Assembly: GCA_017882505.1 (NCBI GenBank)
Contig: JADGPJ010000013.1
Span: 1-46,746, forward strand
DNA length: 46,746 nt
Source of the DNA: Solirubrobacterales bacterium
Lineage (GTDB): Bacteria; Actinomycetota; Thermoleophilia; Solirubrobacterales; 70-9
Direction of reading: 5' to 3'
Shown: piece by piece, positions 14,132 through 22,261 of the stretch
Layout of the letters: each line of letters begins with the position of its first letter
Position numbering within the stretch: the stretch's first letter is position 1
Program-made: the position numbers and the translations under genes
The notes under the pieces: model-generated
The model's input: only the letters and a program-made list of their open reading frames with translations
The model's database searches: none
Told to the model about the DNA's origin: nothing

Positions 14132-14935
14132 ATGGATGCTCACTTGCTCGGCTCCGCCCTCCGCACGAACCTTCGGATAGTCAGGGCCCTCGGCATGCGG
14201 TCTATCCGTCAGACCTTCCGGCGCCCGCAGCTGATCGCGCCGATCATCGTCTTCCCCACCCTGCTGCTGGCGATCCAGACCGGCGGCGCCGGGTCGGCGG
14301 TCGAACTGCCCGGCTTCCCGCCGGTGCAGAGCTTCCTCCAGTTCATGCTCGCCGGGGCGATGATGAACGCGCTGATGCTGGCCGGCAACAGCGGCGGCAT
14401 CGCCCTCGCGGTCGACATCGAGATGGGCTTCACCGACCGCCTCTTCTCGGCGCCGATCCCCCGCTTCGCGATCGTCCTCGGACGCCTCGCGGGCACCGCG
14501 GCGCTGGGCCTCTTCGCCTCGCTCTGGTTCCTGACGATCGGGTTGGTCTTCGGGGCGACGATCGAGAGTGGCGTCGCCGGGGCGCTGATGGCGATCGTCC
14601 TGGTCACCGCGTCGGCGATGGCCGTGGGCGGGATCGGCGCCGCGATCGCGCTGCGTACCGGCAGCGCCAGCGTCGTCCAGGGGCTCTTCCCGCTGGTCCT
14701 CGTCGTGCTCTTCCTCTCCTCCGCCTTCTTCCCGCAGGAACTGATGATCGAGCCGGCGAAGACGATCGCCAAGTACAACCCGCTCAGCTTCATCGTCGAA
14801 GGGATCCGCGAGCCGATCATCTCCGGCATCAACGCCTCCGACACGCTCGACGCGGTGCTGGCGATCCTCGGCATCGTCGTCCTCGGCCTGCTGCTCAGCG
14901 ATCGCGCCCTGCGACACCGGCTGAAGGTGGGCTGA
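14132..14935 (+). CDS. ABC-2 type permease, DrrB-type (first)
   Basis: This 267-residue membrane protein has about six helices. The ABC-2 signature FLSSAFFPQELMIEPAKTIA followed by YNPLSFIVEGIR lies near residues 190-225, with EMGFTDRLFSAPIPRFAIVLGR in the coupling region. It starts at ATG 14132, 38 bases after the ATPase stop. Its TGA overlaps the start of the second permease (TGATG), so both halves of the channel are likely made in equal amounts. Confidence 0.9.
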   Translation: MDAHLLGSALRTNLRIVRALGMRSIRQTFRRPQLIAPIIVFPTLLLAIQTGGAGSAVELPGFPPVQSFLQFMLAGAMMNALMLAGNSGGIALAVDIEMGFTDRLFSAPIPRFAIVLGRLAGTAALGLFASLWFLTIGLVFGATIESGVAGALMAIVLVTASAMAVGGIGAAIALRTGSASVVQGLFPLVLVVLFLSSAFFPQELMIEPAKTIAKYNPLSFIVEGIREPIISGINASDTLDAVLAILGIVVLGLLLSDRALRHRLKVG

Positions 14936-15726
14936 TGGAGGCCGCGGTGGCGATGCCGGCCTGGCGCTCGAACCTGGCGACGATCGCGGCGCTGATGGCG
15001 CGGGCCAAGAACGAGCTGCTGCGGGTGCCGGGAGCGGCGATCCCCGGGGTGCTGGCGCCGACGATCTTCTTCCTCGGCCTCAACGGCGTCTTCGGCGCCC
15101 TGACCCAGCTGCGCGGTTTCAGCACCAGCAGCTACGAGTCCTTCATCGTCCCGGTCAGCATGCTGCAGGGGGCGGGCTTCACCGGCGCCGCCGCCGGGGT
15201 CAACCTCGCCCGCGACATCGAAGCCGGCTGGCTCGACCGGTTGCTGGTCTCCCCCGCGCCGCGCTGGGTGCTGCTCGCCGGCACCGTGCTCGCCGCCAGC
15301 GCCCGGGCGCTGATCCCGGCCACCTTCGTGCTCTCGGTCGCGCTGCTGCTGGGCGCCGGCTGGCCGGGGGTCGACGGCCTGCTGATCGCCTACGTGATGG
15401 TCGCGGCGATGGCCGCCGTGGCGGCCTGCTGGGGCTCCTTCCTCGCCCTGCGCTTCAAGAGCCAGTCGGCGGCGCCGCTGATGCAGGCCGGGATGATGGC
15501 GCTGATCCTGACGACCACGGCCTACGCGCCACTGGCGCTGCTGGGCGCCTGGCTCCAGGACATCGCCCGCGTCAACCCGGTCACCCAGGTGCTCGAAGCC
15601 GCGCGTCAGGGGTTCGTCGGCAGCGTCAGCTGGGCCGAAACCTGGCCGGGAGTGCTGGCGATCACGGGGATGCTGGCGCTCCTCGGAGCGCTCGCCCTGC
15701 GAGAGATGCGCCGCACCGGACTCTGA
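14935..15726 (+). CDS. ABC-2 type permease, DrrB-type (second)
   Basis: This 263-residue permease is a diverged paralogue of the preceding gene. It has the coupling segment DIEAGWLDRLLVSPAPRWVLL and, late in the chain, the region AYAPLALLGAWLQDIARVNP that replaces the usual PxxxxP signature. Six helices are predicted. The coupled start and shared ATPase indicate a heterodimeric permease, unlike the classical DrrAB homodimer. The last gene of this likely operon (small ORF, amidase, ATPase, two permeases). Confidence 0.9.
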   Translation: MEAAVAMPAWRSNLATIAALMARAKNELLRVPGAAIPGVLAPTIFFLGLNGVFGALTQLRGFSTSSYESFIVPVSMLQGAGFTGAAAGVNLARDIEAGWLDRLLVSPAPRWVLLAGTVLAASARALIPATFVLSVALLLGAGWPGVDGLLIAYVMVAAMAAVAACWGSFLALRFKSQSAAPLMQAGMMALILTTTAYAPLALLGAWLQDIARVNPVTQVLEAARQGFVGSVSWAETWPGVLAITGMLALLGALALREMRRTGL

Positions 15727-15790
15727 GCGCGGAGCGAATGGGCATCCACATCTGATTCCTTTGCCCGATGAGCGAAGCGCGAAAGTTGCC

Positions 15791-16978
15791 ATGAGCGAGG
15801 CCGAGCGGGCGGCGGTCACGGCGGAGGCCGAGCGCGTCCTGCGCCAGAACTGGCAGCAGGGCGAGCGCGACGAGACGCACTACGCCTACACCGAGCCCAG
15901 CCCCGGCCGCTATCCCTGGCAGTGGTACTGGGACTCCTGCTTCGCGGCGATCGCCTGGCGCCGCTTCGACGCCGGCCGCTCCCGGGCCGAGCTCGAGAGC
16001 CTGCTCGCGGTCCAGCGACCGAACGGCTTCGTCGGCCACACGATCTTCTGGCGCCACAGGGTCTCCTTCATCCGCCTCTTCTTCTACAACGTCGCCTCGC
16101 CGAGCGCCCTGCATACCGAGACGATCCAGCCGCCGCTGCTGGCCTGGGCCTGGCGGATCGCCGTCGGCGACCCCGCGGCCGAGCCGCGGATCGGCACCCA
16201 CATGGACTGGCTCGCGGCCAACCGCGACCTCGAGGGCGACGGGCTGCTGTGGATCATCCAACCCGATGAGTCCGGGCTCGACGCCTCGCCCAAGTTCGAA
16301 CCGGTCTGGGGGCGCCGCTCCAACGGCAGGCTCGGTTTCCCGCTGCTTGTCGCCCGCAACCGCAGGCTCGGCTTCGAGGCCCGCCGCGTCCGCGAACGCG
16401 GCGGTCCGGTCCTCTGCGAGACGCTGGTCAACACGATGTGGTCGCTCTCGCTGCAGGCGATGGGCCGGCCCTCGGCGACCCCGGCCCTGGTCGAGCGGCT
16501 CTGGGACGAGCGGCGCGGCCTGTTCGTCGACGAGGCGCAGCCGGGCGGGCTCAGGCCCGAGCCCGTCACCTGGGCGTCCCTCGCGCCGCTCGCCCTGCCC
16601 GATCTGCCGGAGGAGATCGGGCGGCGGCTGGTCGAGGAGCACCTGCTCGATTCCGCTGGGTTCCTCACCCCGGTGGCGCCGCCCTCTGTCGCCGCTTCGG
16701 AGCCCAGCTACGAGCCCGACGGCGGCCACGGCCCGATCCGCCGCTACTGGCGCGGCCCGACCTGGATCAACTCGGCCTGGATGGTCTGGCTGGGCATGCG
16801 CCGCCTCGGTTACGAGGACGAGGCGCGGCGCCTGGCCGACGGCGTGATCGCAGCCGCCGCCCGCGAAGGCCTGCGCGAGTACTACGACCCGCGCAGCGGA
16901 GCGGGCCTGGGCGCCAAGGACTTCGCCTGGTCGGCGCTGGTGGCCGAGTTAGCTGACCCGAACCCCGCACGGCCGTGA
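15791..16978 (+). CDS. GH63-type glucosylglycerate/mannosylglycerate hydrolase
   Basis: This 395-residue (alpha/alpha)6-barrel enzyme has hallmarks of bacterial GH63 glycosyl-glycerate hydrolases: YPWQWYWDSCFAAIAW (about 41-56), the general-acid segment ESGLDASPKF with Asp164, YWRGPTWINSAWMVWLGM in the substrate site, and REYYDPRSGAGLGAKDFAWS with the probable base Glu363. These enzymes release glucose or mannose from compatible solutes or from methylglucose-polysaccharide precursors. Other GH63 or trehalase-like activities cannot be excluded. ATG 15791 is preferred; a TTG at 15761 would add ten residues. It stands alone after the exporter operon. Confidence 0.75.
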   Translation: MSEAERAAVTAEAERVLRQNWQQGERDETHYAYTEPSPGRYPWQWYWDSCFAAIAWRRFDAGRSRAELESLLAVQRPNGFVGHTIFWRHRVSFIRLFFYNVASPSALHTETIQPPLLAWAWRIAVGDPAAEPRIGTHMDWLAANRDLEGDGLLWIIQPDESGLDASPKFEPVWGRRSNGRLGFPLLVARNRRLGFEARRVRERGGPVLCETLVNTMWSLSLQAMGRPSATPALVERLWDERRGLFVDEAQPGGLRPEPVTWASLAPLALPDLPEEIGRRLVEEHLLDSAGFLTPVAPPSVAASEPSYEPDGGHGPIRRYWRGPTWINSAWMVWLGMRRLGYEDEARRLADGVIAAAAREGLREYYDPRSGAGLGAKDFAWSALVAELADPNPARP

Positions 16979-17035
16979 AAACCCAGCAGGTCGGTGGACG
17001 CAGGGAGTGAGGTGAGGGGAGCGCACTGCGGCCGC

Positions 17036-17251
17036 CTATTTGTAGCGGTAAGTGATGCGACCGCGATCCAGATCGTAGGGCGACAACTCGATCTTCACCC
17101 TATCCCCAGGCAGGATGCGGATGTAGTGGCGTCTCATCTTGCCCGAGATGTGGCCCAGCACGTCGTGGCCGTTGTCCAGTTTGACCCGGAACATGGTGTT
17201 GGGGAGCGCCTCGGTGATCTCGCCCTCCATTTCGATCTTTTCCTCAGCCAT
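17036..17251 (-). CDS. infA: Translation initiation factor IF-1
   Basis: The 71-residue protein is a canonical OB-fold IF-1 ([18 protein letters not shown] ... [20 protein letters not shown]), which occupies the ribosomal A site during initiation. Length and sequence are standard. Unusually it is not beside rpmJ/rpsM; it follows the tRNA nucleotidyltransferase gene on the same strand, with a 43-bp gap, at the end of a long collinear block. Confidence 0.96.
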   Translation of the reverse strand: MAEEKIEMEGEITEALPNTMFRVKLDNGHDVLGHISGKMRRHYIRILPGDRVKIELSPYDLDRGRITYRYK

Positions 17252-17294
17252 CGGCGATGAGCGTACCTGACGACGGGCAGGATTCGCGCCTGGC

Positions 17295-18716
17295 TCAGCC
17301 GTGGACCCGGCGAGCATGCTCCACCGCCGCGGCGCGATCGTGCACTTCTCCAGCGTACTGGGCGGCCTCCAGCTCGGCGAGCAGACCACCCAACTCGGGC
17401 CCCGCGGCGATGCCCAGCTCGGCGGCCAGCTCGTCGCCGCGAAGCAGCGGCGCCGGCGGCCCGTCGCGGCGCCAGTCGAGAGCGGCGGCGACCATTTCGC
17501 GGGCCAGGTCGAGGTGCGCCTCGACCATCTCGGGCCTGGCCAGGAGCCCGGCGCCGCGGGCGGAGAGCCGGTCGGCGACGGTCAGCAAGGTAACGTCGAC
17601 GCCGACCGGATCGGTCGCGCGCAGGTACTCGTGGACCCGGCGCGGGGGCAGCGGCGCCTCCGGGATCAGGAAGCCGAGCCGCAGGTGGTGGAGCGCCAGC
17701 GCCTGCAGGTGCTGGGTCAGGCGCCGGCTGCCCCGCAGCCGCGAGCAGATGCCGCCGATGATCTCCGCCCCCTCGCGATCGTGGCCGCGGAAGCCGACGA
17801 AGCCGTCGCGCTCGCTGCGGGTCGCCGGCTTGCCGATGTCGTGGAAGAGGGCGCCGAAGCGCAGAGCGGTGCCGCGGCTCATCTCGTCGGCGAGCGGCTC
17901 CGCCAGCAGCTCCGCGACCTCGGCGGCACGCTCGCCGGCGAAGCGCTCGAGGTCGCTCTCGACCTCGAGCGTGTGCTCGAGGACGGCGAGGGTGTGCCCG
18001 TGGACGTCGAGATGGTGGTTGGGGCCCTGCTCCACCCCGCGCAGGCCCTCGAGCTCCGGCAGGACGACGGCGGTCAGCTCGAGCTCGTCGAGCAGGGTGA
18101 GGCCGCGGACCGGATCGGGGCCGCCGAGCAGCTGGCGCAGCTCGGTCAGCTGCCGCTCGCCGGCGGGCTCGTCGGCGCGGGAGCGGGCGGCGCGGGCGAG
18201 GGCAACCGTCCCGGGCTCGATCTCGAGCTTCAGTTCGGCGGCGAGCCGTGCCGCCCGCAGCAGCCGCAGCGGGTCCCCGGCGAAGCTGCCCTCGCCGACC
18301 GCCCGCAGCAGTCCGCGCTCGAGGTCCCCGAGCCCGTCGAAGGGATCCAGCGCCTCGCCGGAACCGAGCGGCACGGCGACGGCGCCGACGGTGAAGTCGC
18401 GCTCGGCGAGATCGGCCTCGATCCCTCCCTCTCTCAGCGCCGTCGCGTCGACCTGCCAGCGGCGCGAGTGCGAGACCACGCGCCAGGTGCCGAACTCGGC
18501 CGAGAGCTCGAAGGCGTGCTCGCCGAGCTCGGAGGCGATCGCCCGCGCCGCGGCGCCGGGGTCGCCGGCGACGGCGAGGTCGAGGTCGGCGACGTCGCGG
18601 CCGAGAGCGGCGTCGCGGACCGCACCGCCGACGATCCAGGCTCCGTCGTTACCCGCCAGGGCCCGCCCGGCGGCGCTCACCAGCGCCGTCGCGCGAAGGT
18701 CGTCGGCGAGGCTCAT
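17295..18716 (-). CDS. cca: CCA-adding tRNA nucleotidyltransferase family with HD domain
   Basis: This 473-residue class II nucleotidyltransferase adds or repairs the tRNA 3' CCA end. The head shows [22 protein letters not shown] (about 28-49) with the metal-binding Dx[13 protein letters not shown] and the neck motif [15 protein letters not shown] follow. A C-terminal HD phosphohydrolase region contains [13 protein letters not shown] and HDREGAEI. Members of this branch may be full CCA enzymes or A-adding enzymes, and sequence alone does not settle which. The ATG overlaps the alr stop (ATGA). Confidence 0.88.
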   Translation of the reverse strand: MSLADDLRATALVSAAGRALAGNDGAWIVGGAVRDAALGRDVADLDLAVAGDPGAAARAIASELGEHAFELSAEFGTWRVVSHSRRWQVDATALREGGIEADLAERDFTVGAVAVPLGSGEALDPFDGLGDLERGLLRAVGEGSFAGDPLRLLRAARLAAELKLEIEPGTVALARAARSRADEPAGERQLTELRQLLGGPDPVRGLTLLDELELTAVVLPELEGLRGVEQGPNHHLDVHGHTLAVLEHTLEVESDLERFAGERAAEVAELLAEPLADEMSRGTALRFGALFHDIGKPATRSERDGFVGFRGHDREGAEIIGGICSRLRGSRRLTQHLQALALHHLRLGFLIPEAPLPPRRVHEYLRATDPVGVDVTLLTVADRLSARGAGLLARPEMVEAHLDLAREMVAAALDWRRDGPPAPLLRGDELAAELGIAAGPELGGLLAELEAAQYAGEVHDRAAAVEHARRVHG

Positions 18717-19822
18717 TTCGGGCGGCGAGGCACCCGCGAGGAGATCGCGCAGGTGACCTCGTAGTTGATCGTGTCGAGGCGGGCGGCAACCTCCTCGGCG
18801 AGGATCGCGTCGTCGCCCTGGGCTCCGATCAAGACCGCCTCGTCACCCGGCTCGACCTCGGTGTCGGGGCCGAGGTCGATCGTGATGTTGTCCATCGAGA
18901 CGGTCCCGACCAGGGGTTGGCGGCGCCCGCGGACAAGCACCTCGCCGTTGTTGCTGAGGCCGCGACGAACGCCGTCGCCGTAGCCGAGCGGGACGACGCC
19001 GACCCAGGTCTCCACCGGGGCCGCCCAGCGCTGCCCGTAGCCGACGCTGGCGCCGGGAGGGAAGCGCTTGACGTCGGCGACGTAGGAGCGCAGCGAGAGC
19101 GCCGGCGCCAGACCGCGCTCGGCCGGGTCGCCCTGGAAGGGATCGAGCCCGTAGATGGCGACGCCGCAGCGGGCCATGTCGAAATGGGATCGGCGGTCGC
19201 GGAAGACGGCGGCGCTGTTCGCGGCGTGGACAACGACCGCGGGAAACTCCGCCCTGACCGCATCCGCGACCCGCTCGAAGCGATCAAGCTGCTCGTCGAA
19301 GAAGGCCGAGTCCGGTTCGTCGGCCGTCGCCAGGTGGGTCCAAACGCCGGCCAGCTCGAGGCTGGGATCGGCGTCGCAGGCACGGGCCAGGGCGAGCACC
19401 TCCTCGGGGTCGGGGGTGCCGAGCCGCCCCATGCCGCTGTCGAACTTGACGTGGACGCGGGCCGGTCGGCCCTGGGCCCGGGCGCGATCGGCGAGCAGGC
19501 GACGGAAGCCCTCGCGCCAGACCGCCAACTCCGACCCGGCCGAGAGGACGATGTCGACCTCCTCCGCGGTCAACGCCCCCATCGTCAGCAGGGGTATGTG
19601 CTGGAAGCGACGCCCGACCTGTGCGGCCTCGCCGGCGGTGGCGACGGCGAGCCGGGTGGCGCCACCGGCGAGGGCGGCGTTGGCGCAGCCGTCGGCACCG
19701 TGCCCGTAGCCGTCGGCCTTGACCACGGCGCAGAGCTCGGCCCCGTCGCCCAGCTCGACCTTGAGCCTCGTGCAGTTGGCTCGGATCGCGTCGAAGTCGA
19801 TCCGGGCGACCGCCCGCTCCAT
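18713..19822 (-). CDS. alr: Alanine racemase
   Basis: This 369-residue PLP enzyme interconverts L- and D-alanine for peptidoglycan. The PLP lysine lies in AVVKADGYGHGA (about residue 34) and the second catalytic base is the Tyr of SVGYGQRW in the C-terminal beta domain. Other family blocks are visible: VHVKFDSGMGRLG and VPLGYGDGVRRGLSN. The ATG at 19822 is chosen because MERAVARIDFDAIRAN aligns with the usual N-terminus; the open frame extends 27 codons further but overlaps the upstream gene. The stop overlaps cca. Confidence 0.95.
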   Translation of the reverse strand: MERAVARIDFDAIRANCTRLKVELGDGAELCAVVKADGYGHGADGCANAALAGGATRLAVATAGEAAQVGRRFQHIPLLTMGALTAEEVDIVLSAGSELAVWREGFRRLLADRARAQGRPARVHVKFDSGMGRLGTPDPEEVLALARACDADPSLELAGVWTHLATADEPDSAFFDEQLDRFERVADAVRAEFPAVVVHAANSAAVFRDRRSHFDMARCGVAIYGLDPFQGDPAERGLAPALSLRSYVADVKRFPPGASVGYGQRWAAPVETWVGVVPLGYGDGVRRGLSNNGEVLVRGRRQPLVGTVSMDNITIDLGPDTEVEPGDEAVLIGAQGDDAILAEEVAARLDTINYEVTCAISSRVPRRPK

Positions 19823-19826
19823 CGCG

Positions 19827-20291
19827 CTACTCCGCGTCGACGAGGGCGGCGAGAGCGTCGGCCCTGGTGACCATGCCCGCCAAGCGCCCGTCGGCGTCGA
19901 CAACAGGAAGGTGATTGTGGTGCTTGTCGGCGATTTTCTTCGCCACCCGGTCGGCCGCCTCGTAGGTGTGCGCGACGATCGGGTCGGCGGTCATCAGCTC
20001 GGCGACGTCGGTGGCGAAGGCTTTGTTGAGGCGCTCCTCGAAGCCCTTCATCGAGCCGACGAAGACGACGCCGCCCATGATGTTGAGGTAGTGCGGCAGG
20101 TGCAGGTCGGACTCCTCGTCGCTGAGGATCAGGTCCGACTCGCTGACGATTCCGACGACCTTCCGGTCGGCGTCGACAACGGGCACGGCGCCGAGCTCGG
20201 TCTGCGCCAGCAGGTCGATCGCGGTGCGGGCGTCGTCTCCGGGGGTGACGCTCGGAACGTCGGCGTCCATGATCTCGGCGGCGGTCTTCAT
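19827..20291 (-). CDS. CBS-pair protein with insertion
   Basis: This 154-residue protein contains two CBS motifs: residues about 3-55 (AAEIMDADVPSVTPGD ... KVVGIVSESDLI) and 96-150 (VAELMTADPIVAHTY ... LAGMVTRADALAAL). Between them is an insertion of about 40 residues (HLPHYLNIMGGVVFVGSMKG) seen in a subset of stand-alone CBS proteins. These usually sense adenine nucleotides. The gene starts 11 bases after the NAD(P)HX-repair gene ends and is followed after four bases by alr. Confidence 0.88.
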   Translation of the reverse strand: MKTAAEIMDADVPSVTPGDDARTAIDLLAQTELGAVPVVDADRKVVGIVSESDLILSDEESDLHLPHYLNIMGGVVFVGSMKGFEERLNKAFATDVAELMTADPIVAHTYEAADRVAKKIADKHHNHLPVVDADGRLAGMVTRADALAALVDAE

Positions 20292-20302
20292 GCTCGGCGA
20301 GA

Positions 20303-21772
20303 TTATTCGACCGTCCCGCCGGGAAGCAGGCCCGCGGGCACGGAGTCGATCACGTCGGTGGCGATCACCGTCTCGGCGGAGCCGATCCTGGCGGCGGCGT
20401 CGCGGCCGGCGCGAGCGTGGGCGACGACGGCCGCGCAGGCCGCCGCGAACGGCTCCAGGCCGCGGGCCAGCAGCGCCGCGGTGATCCCGGAGAGGACGTC
20501 GCCGCTGCCGGCCGTGGCGAGGGCCGGAGCGGAGATCGAGTTGACGGCGACGCGGGTCCCATCGGTGACGATCGTGTCGTCCCCCTTGAGCACGACGACG
20601 GCGGCGGCGGTGGTGGCGGCCTCGCGAGCGGCGGCGAGACGATGGGCACCGATCTCCTCCGAATCGCGCTCCAGCAGCCGGCCCAGCTCACCGGCGTGGG
20701 GGGTCAGGATCGTCGCCCCTTCGCGTGCGGCGAAGCGCGGCAGCTGCCCGGCGAAGGCGTTGAGTCCGTCGGCGTCGACCACCAGCGGGCACTCGATCGC
20801 GCCGACGATCTCGCGAGCCAGCTCGGCCGCGCCGGGATCGCGGCCCAGGCCGGGCCCGAGGACTCCCGCGGCGGCGCGCTCGAACGCCGCCAGCACCGCC
20901 TCGGCCGAACCCGGCCCCAGGCATCCGTCGCCGCCCGGACAGCCGACCGACATCACCTCAGGCTGGCCGAGTTCGAAGACCGGCTCGAGCTCGGCCGGGA
21001 TGGCGACGGTCGCGTAGCCGGCGCCGGCTCTGATCGCAGCCGACGAGGACATCCGCAGCGCCCCGGTCAGCCCGCGCGAGCCGCCGGCGATGGTCACCTG
21101 GCCGGAGCTGAACTTGGTCGACCGGGGTCCGCGACGCGGCGCCAGGGCGAGGACCGCGGGATCGATCGTGCCGCCGGAGGGCTCCCCCGGGGCGCCGGTG
21201 GGGATACCGATCGGCACCAACCGCAGCTCGCCCGTGTGCCACTTGCCGGGGGCGATCCGCTGGCCCAGCTTGGCGGCGTGGAAGCTGACGGTGACGTCGG
21301 CCTCGACGGCGGCGCCGGCGATCTCGCCACTGGAGGCATCGACCCCGGAGGCGATATCGCAGGCGATCACCGGTGCGCCGCAGCGGTTGATCGCCTCGAT
21401 CGCCGCCGCCGCCGGTTCCCGCGGCGCGCCGGCGAAACCGGTGCCGAAGATCGCGTCGACGACCGCGCCGGAGCCGGCCATCCAGGCGTCGAAGTCAGCC
21501 GGCGCCTCATCGGAGAAGATCAGGGTCGTCTCGACCTCGAAGCCCATCTCGGCGAGACGGTGGGCGGCAATCTCACCGTCGCCGCCGTTGTTGCCTTTAC
21601 CACAGAGGATCCGCACCGGCCCCTGCGGAGCGAGCCCCGCGACCGCCTCGGCCAGAGCCGTCCCCGCGGCCTCCATCAGCTGCGCCGAGGGAACCCCCTG
21701 CTCCTCGATCGCCCAGCGATCGATCGCCCGGATCCCCTCGGCGTCATACAGCGGCTGCAACCAGGCCTCCAT
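20303..21772 (-). CDS. nnr: Bifunctional NAD(P)HX epimerase/dehydratase
   Basis: This 489-residue protein repairs hydrated NADH and NADPH. The N-terminal epimerase domain (about 1-210) carries the YjeF_N signature LCGKGNNGGDGEIAAHRL and ACDIASGVDASSGEI. The C-terminal ribokinase-like dehydratase (about 225-485) carries TIAGGSRGLTGALRMS, VDADGLNAF, TILTPHAGELGRLL and ATAGSGDVLSGITAALL. Full length for the fused form. It lies between acpS and the CBS gene, an arrangement common in actinobacteria (alr and NAD(P)HX repair side by side). Confidence 0.95.
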   Translation of the reverse strand: MEAWLQPLYDAEGIRAIDRWAIEEQGVPSAQLMEAAGTALAEAVAGLAPQGPVRILCGKGNNGGDGEIAAHRLAEMGFEVETTLIFSDEAPADFDAWMAGSGAVVDAIFGTGFAGAPREPAAAAIEAINRCGAPVIACDIASGVDASSGEIAGAAVEADVTVSFHAAKLGQRIAPGKWHTGELRLVPIGIPTGAPGEPSGGTIDPAVLALAPRRGPRSTKFSSGQVTIAGGSRGLTGALRMSSSAAIRAGAGYATVAIPAELEPVFELGQPEVMSVGCPGGDGCLGPGSAEAVLAAFERAAAGVLGPGLGRDPGAAELAREIVGAIECPLVVDADGLNAFAGQLPRFAAREGATILTPHAGELGRLLERDSEEIGAHRLAAAREAATTAAAVVVLKGDDTIVTDGTRVAVNSISAPALATAGSGDVLSGITAALLARGLEPFAAACAAVVAHARAGRDAAARIGSAETVIATDVIDSVPAGLLPGGTVE

Positions 21773-21858
21773 CCCCCCAGCCTAGGCGTTTGCGAGAGGA
21801 GCCCGCCCGAGGCGATTCGTGGGAGGTAGGGCGAGGGCCTCTCGCGAGCCCCTCCTCG

Positions 21859-22251
21859 CTAGAGCCTCCCGGTAGCCCTGCGAGCGGCTCTCCAGGTCTG
21901 CCGCTCGGCGACGGCGACGGCAGCCGCGTTGTCGCGGGAGTGGGTCAGCGAGATGTCGACGCGAAGGCCCTCGGCGGCCTCGGCGGCGCGGCCCGAAAGC
22001 CGGACCGTCGGAGGTTCGCCGGCGACGACCTCGATCTCGCGAAGCCCGAATCCGCCCGTCAGGCCCAGTGCCTTGACGACCGCCTCCTTGGCGGCGAAAC
22101 GCGCCGCCAGGTGGCGTCCCGGGCGCGCGCGCGCCGCCGCGTACTCGCGCTCGCCATTGGTGAAGACGCGCTCGGCGAGCCGCGGATGGCGCTCCAGCGC
22201 GCGCTCCATCCGGTCGATCTCCAGCAGGTCGATGCCGACGCCGGTTGCCAT
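21859..22251 (-). CDS. acpS: Holo-[acyl-carrier-protein] synthase
   Basis: The 130-residue protein is a full-length AcpS, which transfers 4'-phosphopantetheine to acyl carrier protein. The two diagnostic blocks are present: GVGIDLLEIDRM near the start (metal-binding Asp) and RFAAKEAVVKALG in the middle. The C-terminal tail is basic (RQTWRAARRATGRL). It follows the DUF3352 lipoprotein by ten bases. An 8-bp inverted repeat (GCGAGAGG at 21792-21799 with 21838-21845) lies in the 86-bp gap before the next gene. Confidence 0.95.
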   Translation of the reverse strand: MATGVGIDLLEIDRMERALERHPRLAERVFTNGEREYAAARARPGRHLAARFAAKEAVVKALGLTGGFGLREIEVVAGEPPTVRLSGRAAEAAEGLRVDISLTHSRDNAAAVAVAERQTWRAARRATGRL

Positions 22252-22261
22252 CGGCCGGCGC

